Shown: positions 53,904 to 61,541 of the stretch, in pieces
Layout of the letters: each line of letters starts with the position of its first letter
How positions within the stretch are numbered: the stretch's first letter is position 1
Source of the DNA: CAZHCG01 sp046484285
GTDB lineage: Bacteria > Myxococcota_A > Polyangia > JAAYKL01
Assembly (NCBI GenBank): GCA_046484285.1
Contig: JAWOBP010000186.1
Span: forward strand, 53,434 to 117,433
Direction of reading: 5' to 3'
Length of the DNA stretch: 64,000 bases
Made by a program: the position numbers and the translations under genes
The notes under the pieces: generated by a model
What the model was told of the DNA's origin: nothing
What the model saw: the letters and a program-made list of their open reading frames with translations, nothing else
Database searches by the model: none

Positions 53904-54779
53904 ATGAGGCGCGTGACGGCATTCGTATTGTTGGCTGTGGTCGGAACAGCGGCGTGCACCAACGGGGTGCTGCCCGACGAGGAGGACGGCGGCGTGGGCA
54001 CTGATACCGGGTCGGATACAGCCACTGATGCCGATGCCGACACGGATAGCGACAGCGACACGGACACGGACAGCGACACGGACACGGACACGGACACGGA
54101 CAGCGACACGGACACGGACACGGACACGGACAGCGACACGGACAGCGACACGGACAGCGACACGGACACGGACACGGACACGGACAGCGACACGGACAGC
54201 GACACGGACACGGACACGGACAGCGACACGGACACGGACAGCGACACGGACACGGACAGCGACACGGACAGCGATACGGATACTGACACCGATGTGGATC
54301 CGGCCGAGTGCGATCCCTACGTGGAGTCGTGGGATCCGGCCTGGGCCGCTCTCGAGGAGGAGCTGCTGGTGCTGGTCAACCAGCAGCGCGAGGAGGGGGC
54401 CGACTGCGGCAGCGAGGGCTCTTTCGGATCCGCCGATCCGCTGGTAATGGATCCTTCTTTGCGGTGCGCGGCCAGGGCCCACAGCAAGTGGATGGGTGTC
54501 GAGGAGACCTTTTCACACTACAGCTCCGGCGGCCCGTTCGGCGACTCGATGGTGGAGCGAATCGAGTACGCCGGCTACACGGGCTGGTCGGCGCTGGGCG
54601 AGAATATTGCCTACAGCTCGATCACTGCGGCCGATGCCATGTCGGGCTGGATGGCGTCGGACGGGCACTGCGCCAACATCATGAACCCGGACTTCGAGCA
54701 TTTCGGCGCCGGCTACGCCGAGATATCGGACAGCTACTACTATCCGACCTGGACGCAGACGTTCGGCGCCAAGTTTTGA
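53904..54779 (+). CDS. CAP/SCP-domain (YkwD-like) lipoprotein with long DTD/DSD tract
   Basis: A 291-residue secreted protein: lipobox GTAAC near residue 15, a tract of about 90 residues of alternating Asp with Thr or Ser, then a CAP domain (about residues 145-291). CAP features are visible: LVNQQREEGADC, LRCAARAHSKWM, FSHYSSGGP, ALGENIAYSS and HCANIMNPDFEHFGAGYA. The first and second His are the usual metal-site His. Bacterial CAP proteins are secreted and of mostly unknown role. ATG 53904 is fixed by AGGAGGT. Confidence 0.88.
   Translation: MRRVTAFVLLAVVGTAACTNGVLPDEEDGGVGTDTGSDTATDADADTDSDSDTDTDSDTDTDTDTDSDTDTDTDTDSDTDSDTDSDTDTDTDTDSDTDSDTDTDTDSDTDTDSDTDTDSDTDSDTDTDTDVDPAECDPYVESWDPAWAALEEELLVLVNQQREEGADCGSEGSFGSADPLVMDPSLRCAARAHSKWMGVEETFSHYSSGGPFGDSMVERIEYAGYTGWSALGENIAYSSITAADAMSGWMASDGHCANIMNPDFEHFGAGYAEISDSYYYPTWTQTFGAKF
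54020..54297 (+). repeat. Near-perfect hexamer array (GACACG/GACAGC) encoding the Asp tract
   Basis: About 46 hexamers, almost all GACACG or GACAGC, forming higher-order 12- and 18-base periods. The low codon variety, compared with other Asp tracts in the window, points to recent slippage expansion. Changes of six bases keep the frame. Confidence 0.9.
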
Positions 54780-54800
54780 GTTCGGACACGGGTGGGGCTT

Positions 54801-55229
54801 TTAGGGATCTTCACCCTTCGAACGCGCGATATCCTCGTACTTGGAGGGACACTTGGTCAGGATTTCGTCGGCCATGAGCAGGTCCGCGCCGGGCTGAAGC
54901 ACGCCTTGCACGACCAGCTCGCGGCCGGGCTTCATCGAATCGGGCAGGATGCCGCTGTAAGAGATCGAGAGCACCTTTTCGTTCTTGGAAAGGTCGAAGC
55001 GGAACTCGTCGCTGTTCGGTTTGCGGCGCACCGAGCCGTCCACCAGCAGACCGTTGACGCGCACGGGGCGTCCCTCGAAACGCTCTCGCTCGGCGAGCAC
55101 TTCTTCGACCGTCTTGTAGTAGACCATCGAGTCGCCGAAGCTCGACGCGATCAGATAGATCAAGCCTCCGCCGACCAGCAGGGCGCTGATTGCAATCTGG
55201 ATGATTCTCCGGCGCAACTCTTTCCTCAC
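54801..55229 (-). CDS. ccmE: Cytochrome c maturation heme chaperone CcmE, CxxxY type
   Basis: A 142-residue membrane-anchored periplasmic heme chaperone. N-terminal helix (about residues 8-28), then the OB-fold domain (VYYKTVEEVL, RPVRVNGLLVDGSV, VSYSG-like LSISYSGILPD, VVQGVL). The heme-binding site is CPSKYE, so the usual His of HxxxY is a Cys. Such CxxxY CcmE proteins are known from Desulfovibrio-like bacteria and archaea. It starts with GTG overlapping the previous stop (GTGA). No other ccm gene is adjacent. It serves the many c-type cytochromes encoded at 11.7-18.3 kb. Confidence 0.85.
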   Translation of the reverse strand: MRKELRRRIIQIAISALLVGGGLIYLIASSFGDSMVYYKTVEEVLAERERFEGRPVRVNGLLVDGSVRRKPNSDEFRFDLSKNEKVLSISYSGILPDSMKPGRELVVQGVLQPGADLLMADEILTKCPSKYEDIARSKGEDP

Positions 55230-55738
55230 TCGGGGGAGAAGGTGCGGACCATTGCGTCCAGCTCCTCTTCGATTTCGGTGAAACGCTCGTAGGAGGCGGC
55301 AGCCTCGAGCACAATAACCTCGTCGTCGACCACGAACAACGTGGTGCTGAAGGCCCAGTCCTCGGCGCCGTGGGGCAGCGCGAAGTCGAGAGTGCAGCCG
55401 GCCAGCCCGGCGTCGGTCTCGAAGCACTCACGCGAGTCGAGGGCGTAGCCGCGCTCCGCGAGATGCCCGGCCAACGCGTCGGTCCAGAACTCGAGGTCGG
55501 CCTTGGGGTAGTTGTCCACCTCTCGCGCTTTGACGCGAACCCCCTCGGCCGTGATCAGCTTGTAGTCGCGGGACTCGTCGTACTGCTTGAAGCTGTCCCC
55601 CAGCTCCATTCTGTAGGGCGGGGGACCGCAAGCGCTCGGCGCCCAGCAGCAGGCCAGAAGCACGACGAGGCACGCGGATCGCGGAAACCTTCCGGGTGGT
55701 TGTTTCCTTCTGTCCTCTGAGTGGATTGCGACGCCCAT
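55226..55738 (-). CDS. Putative lipoprotein related to the C-terminal domain of the gene at 56473
   Basis: A 170-residue exported protein with a signal peptide ending near PSACGPP (possible lipobox). Its mature part resembles the last 130 residues of the two-domain DUF4349 protein encoded two genes upstream: DNYPKADLEFWTDAL compares with DNEPLGDPEFWSEAV, and VVDDEVIVLEA ... LDAMVRTF with TREDDLYVVEV ... VESLATF. It follows the DUF4349 gene without a gap and overlaps ccmE. Function is unknown. Confidence 0.7.
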   Translation of the reverse strand: MGVAIHSEDRRKQPPGRFPRSACLVVLLACCWAPSACGPPPYRMELGDSFKQYDESRDYKLITAEGVRVKAREVDNYPKADLEFWTDALAGHLAERGYALDSRECFETDAGLAGCTLDFALPHGAEDWAFSTTLFVVDDEVIVLEAAASYERFTEIEEELDAMVRTFSPE

Positions 55739-56473
55739 TCAGAACCCTCCCAGGAAGAGATCGAGATCGACCGTGTTGATCCATTCGAACGGCGAGTGCA
55801 CGTAGACCACGCGATCGCGCTTGCGAAAGCTGAACGAGACGTCGAGCACGGCCCACTGCGATCGCTCGCGCACCACGCGCAGCCTGCCCTTGACCTCCTC
55901 CAGTTCCCTGACAAGCCCGGTCATGTTGCGCTCGATGCGCAAGGTGGCCTGTACGCCCGAGTCGTCGAAGAAGCTCCGCAGCTTGGCCAGGATTTTTCGC
56001 TTGGACCTCAGACGGCCTTCGAGCTGGGCGATCTCCTCGGTCAGGTCCTCGCGCTCCAGCGTCTTTTCCAGCACCGGTCCCAGCTCTCCGGCGGACTCGA
56101 CGATCCGTCCCAGCTTGTCGGGAGGGATCTTCAGCACGAGCCGTTCGTCGGTGACCAGCGTGGGGAAACCGTTCAGCTCGCGGGCCGCCTCGATCAACCG
56201 GGCGCGGGCCTCGTCCGAGTGGACCACCTTGACCACCATCCGGGAAACGAGCGCGGTCCGGCGTCCGCTCTCGGTTCCGGCGTCGTCCGCGGGTTCGGCC
56301 GAAGGCTCCGATCTCTCCGCTCGATCAACCGGCTCCTGCTCCGATTGCTCGCCGGCTTCTTGCGGCTCGTCGGCCACGGCCGCGGCCGCCAGCAGCAGCA
56401 AGACGCCCGATAGCAGCGGAGCGCAGAACGTAGCGATTGCCAGGCGATTTTTTCTGTTGACGGGAAAGCTCAT
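55739..56473 (-). CDS. DUF4349-like secreted protein
   Basis: A 244-residue protein with a signal peptide, an acidic linker (to about 68), then a DUF4349-like region: a small domain (LIEAARELNGFPTLVTDERLVLKIPPDKL), a coiled coil (REDLTEEIAQLEGRLRSKRKIL ... LVRELEEVKGRLRVV) and a final strand pair. The usual C-terminal membrane helix of DUF4349 proteins is not present. It is paralogous to the middle of the upstream gene and overlaps its stop by one base (TGATG). Confidence 0.75.
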   Translation of the reverse strand: MSFPVNRKNRLAIATFCAPLLSGVLLLLAAAAVADEPQEAGEQSEQEPVDRAERSEPSAEPADDAGTESGRRTALVSRMVVKVVHSDEARARLIEAARELNGFPTLVTDERLVLKIPPDKLGRIVESAGELGPVLEKTLEREDLTEEIAQLEGRLRSKRKILAKLRSFFDDSGVQATLRIERNMTGLVRELEEVKGRLRVVRERSQWAVLDVSFSFRKRDRVVYVHSPFEWINTVDLDLFLGGF

Positions 56474-57771
56474 CAGTACACCCGGAAAGTGGCCAGCGAC
56501 TCGACGATCGCGTCGTGGTGGTCCTCGAAAGACTCCTCGCTGGGATAGAAGACCTCGACCACGTACAGGTCGTCTTCGCGCGTCGTCACGCCCACCAGGT
56601 AATAGCGCGGCTCGACGCTGGCGTCCTTGTAGACCCGGTAGCGGATCTCGCCGGCGACCTCATGCTCGATCAGCTCCTCGTCGCGGCCGTCCATCTCGTG
56701 GTGCACGGCCTCGGACCAGAACTCGGGGTCGCCCAGCGGCTCGTTGTCCACCACCCCGCCCCTGATCACGGTGGTGTCGGCTGCCTGAGCCCGGTAGACG
56801 TCCTCCTTGTCGAACAGAACGAAGTCCGCCGGCAGATCCATCTCGAACTCGCCGAGACCTTCGCGGATCGTGATCTTGTGCGAAGAGAGATCGCGGACCC
56901 AGGAAAACGGCGAGCGGTGTATCTCGGAGCCGGACTGCTCGAGAACCGGCTCCAGCTCGATCGTGATCGTGAAGTAGTCGACCAGGTTGCGCAGTGTCGA
57001 GAGCGTCGACTCCATCGATTCGATTTGCTCCGAGAGGCGCTTGATCTCCTCCAGAATCCGCAGGCGCTCCTCGACGTCCACGGTGCGCTCTAGCAGAACC
57101 AGCAGGCGCTCGCGAGCTTCCCGCGCCACGGCCAGGCGTGCGCCGATGTCGGTGAACTGCTCGGTCACGTCCATCGCCTGGATGCGGCGCTGGAGCAGAT
57201 CGCCGACGGCGGCGAAGGTGTCCATCACCTCCTCGAAATCGCCTGCTGGAACGCGGACAACGATCACGTCGCTGGTTAGCGACTCCACGTATCCGCCCCT
57301 CTCCTCGGTGATTCCCGTGATCTCGTCGACCGCTTCGAGCAGGCGCGAAACCCTCAGGTGGAGAAAGCCGGTGTAGACGACCATCGGTTCCGGGAGCTCC
57401 CGGCTCTTGGCGCCTTCTTCGCCGCCGCGATCGACATGCTGCCGCCGGCTGTCTTCCTTGTTCGAGCTTTGACGGGACGTTTCGTTTTTCTTGTCGTAGC
57501 TCGAAGGAGAGGCCTTCTTCTTGGCCGGAGCAGATGGAGCGGGCGCCGCCGTAGCTTCTTCACTCTCCGCCTCGTCGAAGAAGGCCGCGTCGTCCTCGAC
57601 GTAGGCGGGTTCCTCGGCGAGGGCATCCCGCGTTTCCGCGCCGCCGCCTCCTCCTCCGACCGTTTCCACCTGGGCGGAGTAGGCTCCCTCGTAGCCGCTC
57701 TGCTTGGCCGCGGCTCCGCAGCCGGAGCAGATCAGGGCGAGTACCGATGAAATGATGGCCTTGGTTCTCAT
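56473..57771 (-). CDS. DUF4349 lipoprotein with additional C-terminal domain
   Basis: A 432-residue protein: lipobox ICSGC near residue 16, a long low-complexity linker to about 125, a DUF4349 region (about 130-300; LHLRVSRLLEAVDEITGITEERGGYVES, VRVPAGDFEEVMDTFAAVG, coiled coil ERLLVLLERTVDVEERLRILEEIKRL), and an extra domain (about 310-432) that the gene at 55226 carries alone. AGGAGCG precedes the ATG at 57771. It is first in the four-gene minus-strand set ending with ccmE. It is probably an envelope protein; function unknown. Confidence 0.75.
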   Translation of the reverse strand: MRTKAIISSVLALICSGCGAAAKQSGYEGAYSAQVETVGGGGGGAETRDALAEEPAYVEDDAAFFDEAESEEATAAPAPSAPAKKKASPSSYDKKNETSRQSSNKEDSRRQHVDRGGEEGAKSRELPEPMVVYTGFLHLRVSRLLEAVDEITGITEERGGYVESLTSDVIVVRVPAGDFEEVMDTFAAVGDLLQRRIQAMDVTEQFTDIGARLAVAREARERLLVLLERTVDVEERLRILEEIKRLSEQIESMESTLSTLRNLVDYFTITIELEPVLEQSGSEIHRSPFSWVRDLSSHKITIREGLGEFEMDLPADFVLFDKEDVYRAQAADTTVIRGGVVDNEPLGDPEFWSEAVHHEMDGRDEELIEHEVAGEIRYRVYKDASVEPRYYLVGVTTREDDLYVVEVFYPSEESFEDHHDAIVESLATFRVY

Positions 57772-57874
57772 CGACGCTCCTGCGTCAGTGCCATGCTCGG
57801 CAGACATCAACCGCTAGAAGATAGCGGAAAAAGAGGCCGTATGCGAGGACCTTGGAAAAACAGGGCTTTCTCTG

Positions 57875-57903
57875 TTGTCGAGCCGTTGCGGGCCACGTAG
57901 ATT
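57875..57903 (+). promoter_or_regulatory. Promoter TTGTCG-N17-TAGATT for the MFS gene
   Basis: The ATG at 57911 lies seven bases past the -10 with no Shine-Dalgarno, so the message is probably leaderless. Confidence 0.5.
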
Positions 57904-57910
57904 GCCTTCG

Positions 57911-59185
57911 ATGAAAGACGAAGCCTCGTCGCCGGCCCGACCGCGCTCGACTCGCAAGCAGCGCTTTGCCTGGTGCCTCTACGACTTCGCGAACTCGGCC
58001 TTTCCCACGGTGATCGTGACGGCGGTCTACGTGATCTACTTCAAGTCCGTGGTCGTGGGTGGAAACGAGCCCGGTCGCTCGGATCATCTCTGGGGCCTGG
58101 CCAACTCGCTGGCCGCGCTGATCGTGTTCCTGACCGTGCCGCTGCTGGGAGCGATCGCCGACCGGGCGGGTCGCAAGCGGGTGTTCATGATCGGATTCGC
58201 CTCGCTGAGCATCGCCGCCACCGCGGCTCTTTCGCTGACCGGAGCGGGGACCGTGCTTTGGGCGATCGTGCTTTTCATCGCGGCGGCCGTCGGGTTCGAG
58301 AGCTCGTGCGTGTTCTACAACGCCTTTCTCCCCGAGCTGGTTCCGGCGGACAAGATGGAGCGGCTCTCCGGCTCGGGATGGGCGCTGGGCTATCTCGGCG
58401 GCCTGGGCTGCCTGCTGGCGGTCATGCCGCTCGCCTCCGAGCGACCGCGGTTGGTGCCGCTGGTGGTGGCGGCCTGGTTCGCCGTCTTCGCGGTGCCGGC
58501 GTTCGTGGCGCTGCGCGATCTGTCCAGGCCGGATCCGCCGGCCGGAGCCGCGGCCGCCTTTCGCCAGGGTCTGGCTCGGTTCGTCACCACCCTCCGTCGC
58601 CTGCGAAGGCACCGGCAGCTGGTGCGTTTCCTGTCGTCCTACTTTTTCTACAACAACGCCGTGTTGACCATCATCGTCTTCGCGGTGGCGTTCTCCAGCG
58701 ACAGCCTCGGGTTCTCGATGGAGGAGAGCGTATTGCTGATCGTGGCGATGAACGTGGTGGCCGCTCCCGGTGCGTACGTCTTCGGGCACGTCGCGGAGCG
58801 CTTCGGAGCCAAGCGTACGATCGTCGCCACGTTGCTGATCTGGCTGGCGGTCGTCGCGGGCGCCGAGATCGCCGTCTGGCCCGGTCTGTTCACCACCGCG
58901 CAGGCCAAGGGTGTCTTCTGGGGAGTGGCTGCTCTCGCCTCGCTGGGAATCGGAGCGATCCAGGCCACCAGCCGCACCTTCGTCGGGCAGCTGGCGCCGG
59001 CGGGCAGGTCGAGCGAGTTCTTCGGCTTCATGGCCTTTGCTGGCAAGGGATCGGCGGTACTGGGGCCGTACGTTTTCGGTTGGACCTCGGACGCGTTCGA
59101 CAGTCAACGAGCGGCGGTGGCGACGATCGGGGCGTTTTTCCTGGTGGGCCTGGTGCTGATCGCGCGGGTGGCGAATCCGAGATGA
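57911..59185 (+). CDS. MFS transporter, UMF1/Atg22-like family
   Basis: A 424-residue inner-membrane protein with about twelve helices. The family start WCLYDFANSAFPTVIVTAVYVIYF is typical of UMF1 transporters (related to yeast Atg22), followed by the MFS loop GAIADRAGRKRVFM. Helices continue to the C-terminus with a second MFS-like loop GHVAERFGAKRTIV. The substrate is unknown; amino-acid export has been suggested for relatives. The ATG is favoured over an upstream TTG because of the promoter position. Confidence 0.88.
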   Translation: MKDEASSPARPRSTRKQRFAWCLYDFANSAFPTVIVTAVYVIYFKSVVVGGNEPGRSDHLWGLANSLAALIVFLTVPLLGAIADRAGRKRVFMIGFASLSIAATAALSLTGAGTVLWAIVLFIAAAVGFESSCVFYNAFLPELVPADKMERLSGSGWALGYLGGLGCLLAVMPLASERPRLVPLVVAAWFAVFAVPAFVALRDLSRPDPPAGAAAAFRQGLARFVTTLRRLRRHRQLVRFLSSYFFYNNAVLTIIVFAVAFSSDSLGFSMEESVLLIVAMNVVAAPGAYVFGHVAERFGAKRTIVATLLIWLAVVAGAEIAVWPGLFTTAQAKGVFWGVAALASLGIGAIQATSRTFVGQLAPAGRSSEFFGFMAFAGKGSAVLGPYVFGWTSDAFDSQRAAVATIGAFFLVGLVLIARVANPR

Positions 59186-59223
59186 TGAGCGCTATGATGA
59201 ATGTTCGTTCAAGGAGGTGCTCG

Positions 59224-59333
59224 ATGAGGTTTTTCGTCTGGAACATGTTTTTCATTTGCATCTTTCTGGACTGGCCTCGCAGAGCGGCGGCTGCGAGCAG
59301 GACCACGACTGCGTGTTCCTCCCCTGGCCGTAG
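59224..59333 (+). pseudogene. Possible decayed small lipoprotein gene
   Basis: AAGGAGGTG lies seven bases before an ATG that starts a hydrophobic peptide (MRFFVWNMFFICIF). Shortly after, a different frame reads on as SGLASQSGGCEQDHDC and stops at 59333. A one-frame shift would give a short lipoprotein of about 37 residues. The strong ribosome site makes decay of a real gene plausible, but the evidence is thin. The remaining 59334-59421 shows no gene. Confidence 0.3.
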
Positions 59334-59421
59334 TGGATTTTTTGCCCGCCCGCGTACCGGCTCGGCCCACTTTCGCATCGAAAACCGTATTCGGCTTCGA
59401 GCCGGGGCAGGGGGGGCTTTT

Positions 59422-60417
59422 TCAGAAGGAGCCGACAAGACCCAGGCCGAGCCCGCCGGGGAGAGGGGCTGCAGAGACGTCGAGCCGGTAGCGTGACGCG
59501 GTCTCCGCCTCGTTTTCTGCGACGGGTTCCTCGTTTCCGGTCAGATCGACGATTGCGAACACGGTCGACGCCACCGCACCGGCGACAGTAACGCCGGCGA
59601 GGATGTTGGTCAGCAGGCGATCGCGCTCGCCCGTCTCCTTGGCGTCGGCGTCGGTGTAGCCCGATTTTTCGAATTCGTCGGCTTCGCGCAAGGTGAGCGA
59701 ACCGAACACGGCCGTGGACGCTCCGGCTGCCAGCGTGACGCTGGCCGAAATCCAGAAGCCGGGGCCGAGCTCTCCGTCGCGGTCCGCCGCGTCGTTGTAG
59801 CTTTTTTTTCCGAACTCATCCGGCTTCACCAGGACCACACGTCGGCTGCTGCGCTTGGGCTCGAGCTGGATATCCACCGTCTCGCCCCGTCCGACCCTCT
59901 GCATCGACACGACGGCGACCTGGCCGTCCACCACCGCCTCGACGCGGTGGGAACCGGGGCTCACGAACAGCTCGACAGGCGCAGGTCCCCGCTCCACACC
60001 GCCGACCCAGACGACGCATCCTTCGGCGGTGCAGTCGGCGCGAAAGCGACCGAACTCGCCGACCAGCTCTTCGTAGCGCTCGCGGATTTCGTCGTTGTCC
60101 AGCTTCTCGAAAGGGTTTTTTAGGTAACGCCGGTAGTGGTTGGCCGCCTCGGCGAGCTTGCCGGCCTCGTCGTAGCTCACCGCCACGTTGACGAGCACGG
60201 CAGGGTGGGGCGCGATCTCGTACGCGGCCTGGAACTCCGTGGCAGCCTCGAGGAAGCGCGACTGGCGGAACAGCTGCTTGCCCCGCGCGAAGTGCTCGTC
60301 CGCCTCCTGCTTTGCCAGCTGGTCCGGGGGCTCGACTTCGGAGGACTGCGCCCCGGCCGGCCTTGCAGCCAGCAGCACCGTCGCCAAGCTAGCGAGCAAG
60401 ATCGCTGTCACTCGCAT
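59422..60417 (-). CDS. TPR/PEGA-type envelope protein
   Basis: A 331-residue exported protein: signal peptide ending near AGAQ, TPR helices (about residues 35-105; ADEHFARGKQLFRQSRFLEAATEFQAAYEIAPHPAVLVNVA), a PEGA-like beta domain (about 125-190; CVVWVGGVERGPAPVELFVSPGSHRVEAVVDGQ), then two hydrophobic helices (about 220-238 and 268-288). This layout is frequent beside Ser/Thr kinases in Myxococcota. It is on the same strand as the kinase operon but separated by a MITE. Confidence 0.8.
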   Translation of the reverse strand: MRVTAILLASLATVLLAARPAGAQSSEVEPPDQLAKQEADEHFARGKQLFRQSRFLEAATEFQAAYEIAPHPAVLVNVAVSYDEAGKLAEAANHYRRYLKNPFEKLDNDEIRERYEELVGEFGRFRADCTAEGCVVWVGGVERGPAPVELFVSPGSHRVEAVVDGQVAVVSMQRVGRGETVDIQLEPKRSSRRVVLVKPDEFGKKSYNDAADRDGELGPGFWISASVTLAAGASTAVFGSLTLREADEFEKSGYTDADAKETGERDRLLTNILAGVTVAGAVASTVFAIVDLTGNEEPVAENEAETASRYRLDVSAAPLPGGLGLGLVGSF

Positions 60418-60514
60418 TGCGCGTCTCCTTTTGTGTTCGCTCGTTGTTGGCCACGCGGCTCTCGCGGCGCGGCGCAGCGCCGTTTTACACGTTCGCGATC
60501 CGGTGTCGAGAAGG

Positions 60515-60679
60515 CTAGTGCCTCGTCAACCCCACAATGCCGGGTCGGGCCGGCCCTCATCGACGATCCCTGCGTCACTCCTCCTCGAATTGGCACCGCC
60601 AGTCCTTCGTCGTCGTTCCTTGGCCTCGCCGATGATCTCTCGCCCCGTACCCGAAATCGTCGGGTTGACGAGGCACTAG
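60515..60679. mobile_element. 165-bp MITE, copy 1
   Basis: It has perfect 18-bp terminal inverted repeats CTAGTGCCTCGTCAACCC and GGGTTGACGAGGCACTAG; weaker inverted similarity continues inward to about 35 bases. No coding capacity. It is the same length as the copy at 63422-63586, with a handful of differences. Ends within CTAG suggest TA target duplication as in IS630/Tc1-type elements (inference). Its right end provides the TAG stop of the lipoprotein gene at 60676-61539. Confidence 0.9.
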
Positions 60680-61539
60680 CTGCATTGCAACGTCACCGTG
60701 TTCTGATACCAGGTAAAGCTTTGCGGCTCGTCGCTGTCCGGGAAGGTGTAGAGCACCTGCCAGCTCTGCCCGCCGTCGCATGACCCCTCTACCGTCAGAG
60801 TAGCGTCCGTGGCAAAGGACTTGCTGCCGATCGTCCAGAACACGATCTTCCAGGGGCCCGCTCCGAGCGCTGCGAGATCTGGCGTGATCAGCCACTCGTC
60901 CTGGCCCTCCAGGTTGTGGTCCCAGCAGATCTGGGCGCAGTAGCTCCCGGACTGGGGATCGATTGCCGTGCTTCCATCGCCGACAGCGTACACGTCCCAG
61001 GTATAGTCCTCGTTCGTAATCTGGTGTTCCCAGTCGGCCGGCAGCACGCCACTCTCGAACCCCTCGACGACAATCCCGATCTGATCCGCGTCGCTGATCT
61101 CCACCTCGTCGAGTCCCTGCCAAGCGCCGTCCGTGCCCGAGTAGCGAAATCCGACGAGCACATCAAGGGACGTATCTGTATCCGTGTCTGCGTCTGTATC
61201 CGTGTCTGTGTCTGTGTCTGTGTCTGTATCCGTGTCCGTGTCCGTGTCCGTGTCTGCGTCTGTATCTGCGTCGGTGTCTGTGTCCGTGTCTGTGTCCGTG
61301 TCGGTGTCTGCGTCCGTATCTGCGTCGGTGTCTGTGTCCGTGTCTGTGTCCGTGTCCGTGTCTGCGTCCGTATCTGCGTCGGTGTCTGTGTCCGTGTCGG
61401 TGTCTGTGTCCGTGTCTGCGTCTGCGTCTGTGTCCGTGTCGACATCCCCGTCCGGACCAGCGTCATTTTCCACGAGCGCGGGAAAATCCGCGAAGCAACC
61501 CGCAAGGAGAACGAGAACTGCCGGCGCAATCTTGTGCAT
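60676..61539 (-). CDS. Lipoprotein with long DTD tract, co-transcribed with the Ser/Thr kinase
   Basis: A 287-residue secreted protein: lipobox LLAGC near residue 13, an Asp tract with Thr or Ala (about residues 30-124), then a 160-residue domain (about 125-287) with Trp/Asp-rich beta strands and a Cys pair region (YCAQICWDHNLEGQDEW) resembling carbohydrate-binding or MAM-like jelly rolls. GGAGG lies six bases before the ATG at 61539, two bases past the kinase stop. The TAG stop lies in the CTAG of a MITE end. The partner role with the kinase is unknown. Confidence 0.78.
   Translation of the reverse strand: MHKIAPAVLVLLAGCFADFPALVENDAGPDGDVDTDTDADADTDTDTDTDTDTDADTDADTDTDTDTDTDTDADTDADTDTDTDTDTDTDADTDADTDTDTDTDTDTDTDTDTDTDADTDTDTSLDVLVGFRYSGTDGAWQGLDEVEISDADQIGIVVEGFESGVLPADWEHQITNEDYTWDVYAVGDGSTAIDPQSGSYCAQICWDHNLEGQDEWLITPDLAALGAGPWKIVFWTIGSKSFATDATLTVEGSCDGGQSWQVLYTFPDSDEPQSFTWYQNTVTLQCS
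61168..61443 (-). repeat. Hexamer array encoding the Asp tract of the kinase-linked lipoprotein
   Basis: About 46 hexamers built from GACACG, GACACA, GACGCA and GATACA on the coding strand, with 42- to 60-base higher-order repeats. Confidence 0.85.
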
Positions 61540-61541
61540 CG

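Noticed and set aside
53828..54289. A minus-strand frame of Ser-Val repeats
   Set aside because: It is the antisense reading of the Asp-tract hexamers; the same pattern appears opposite every such tract.
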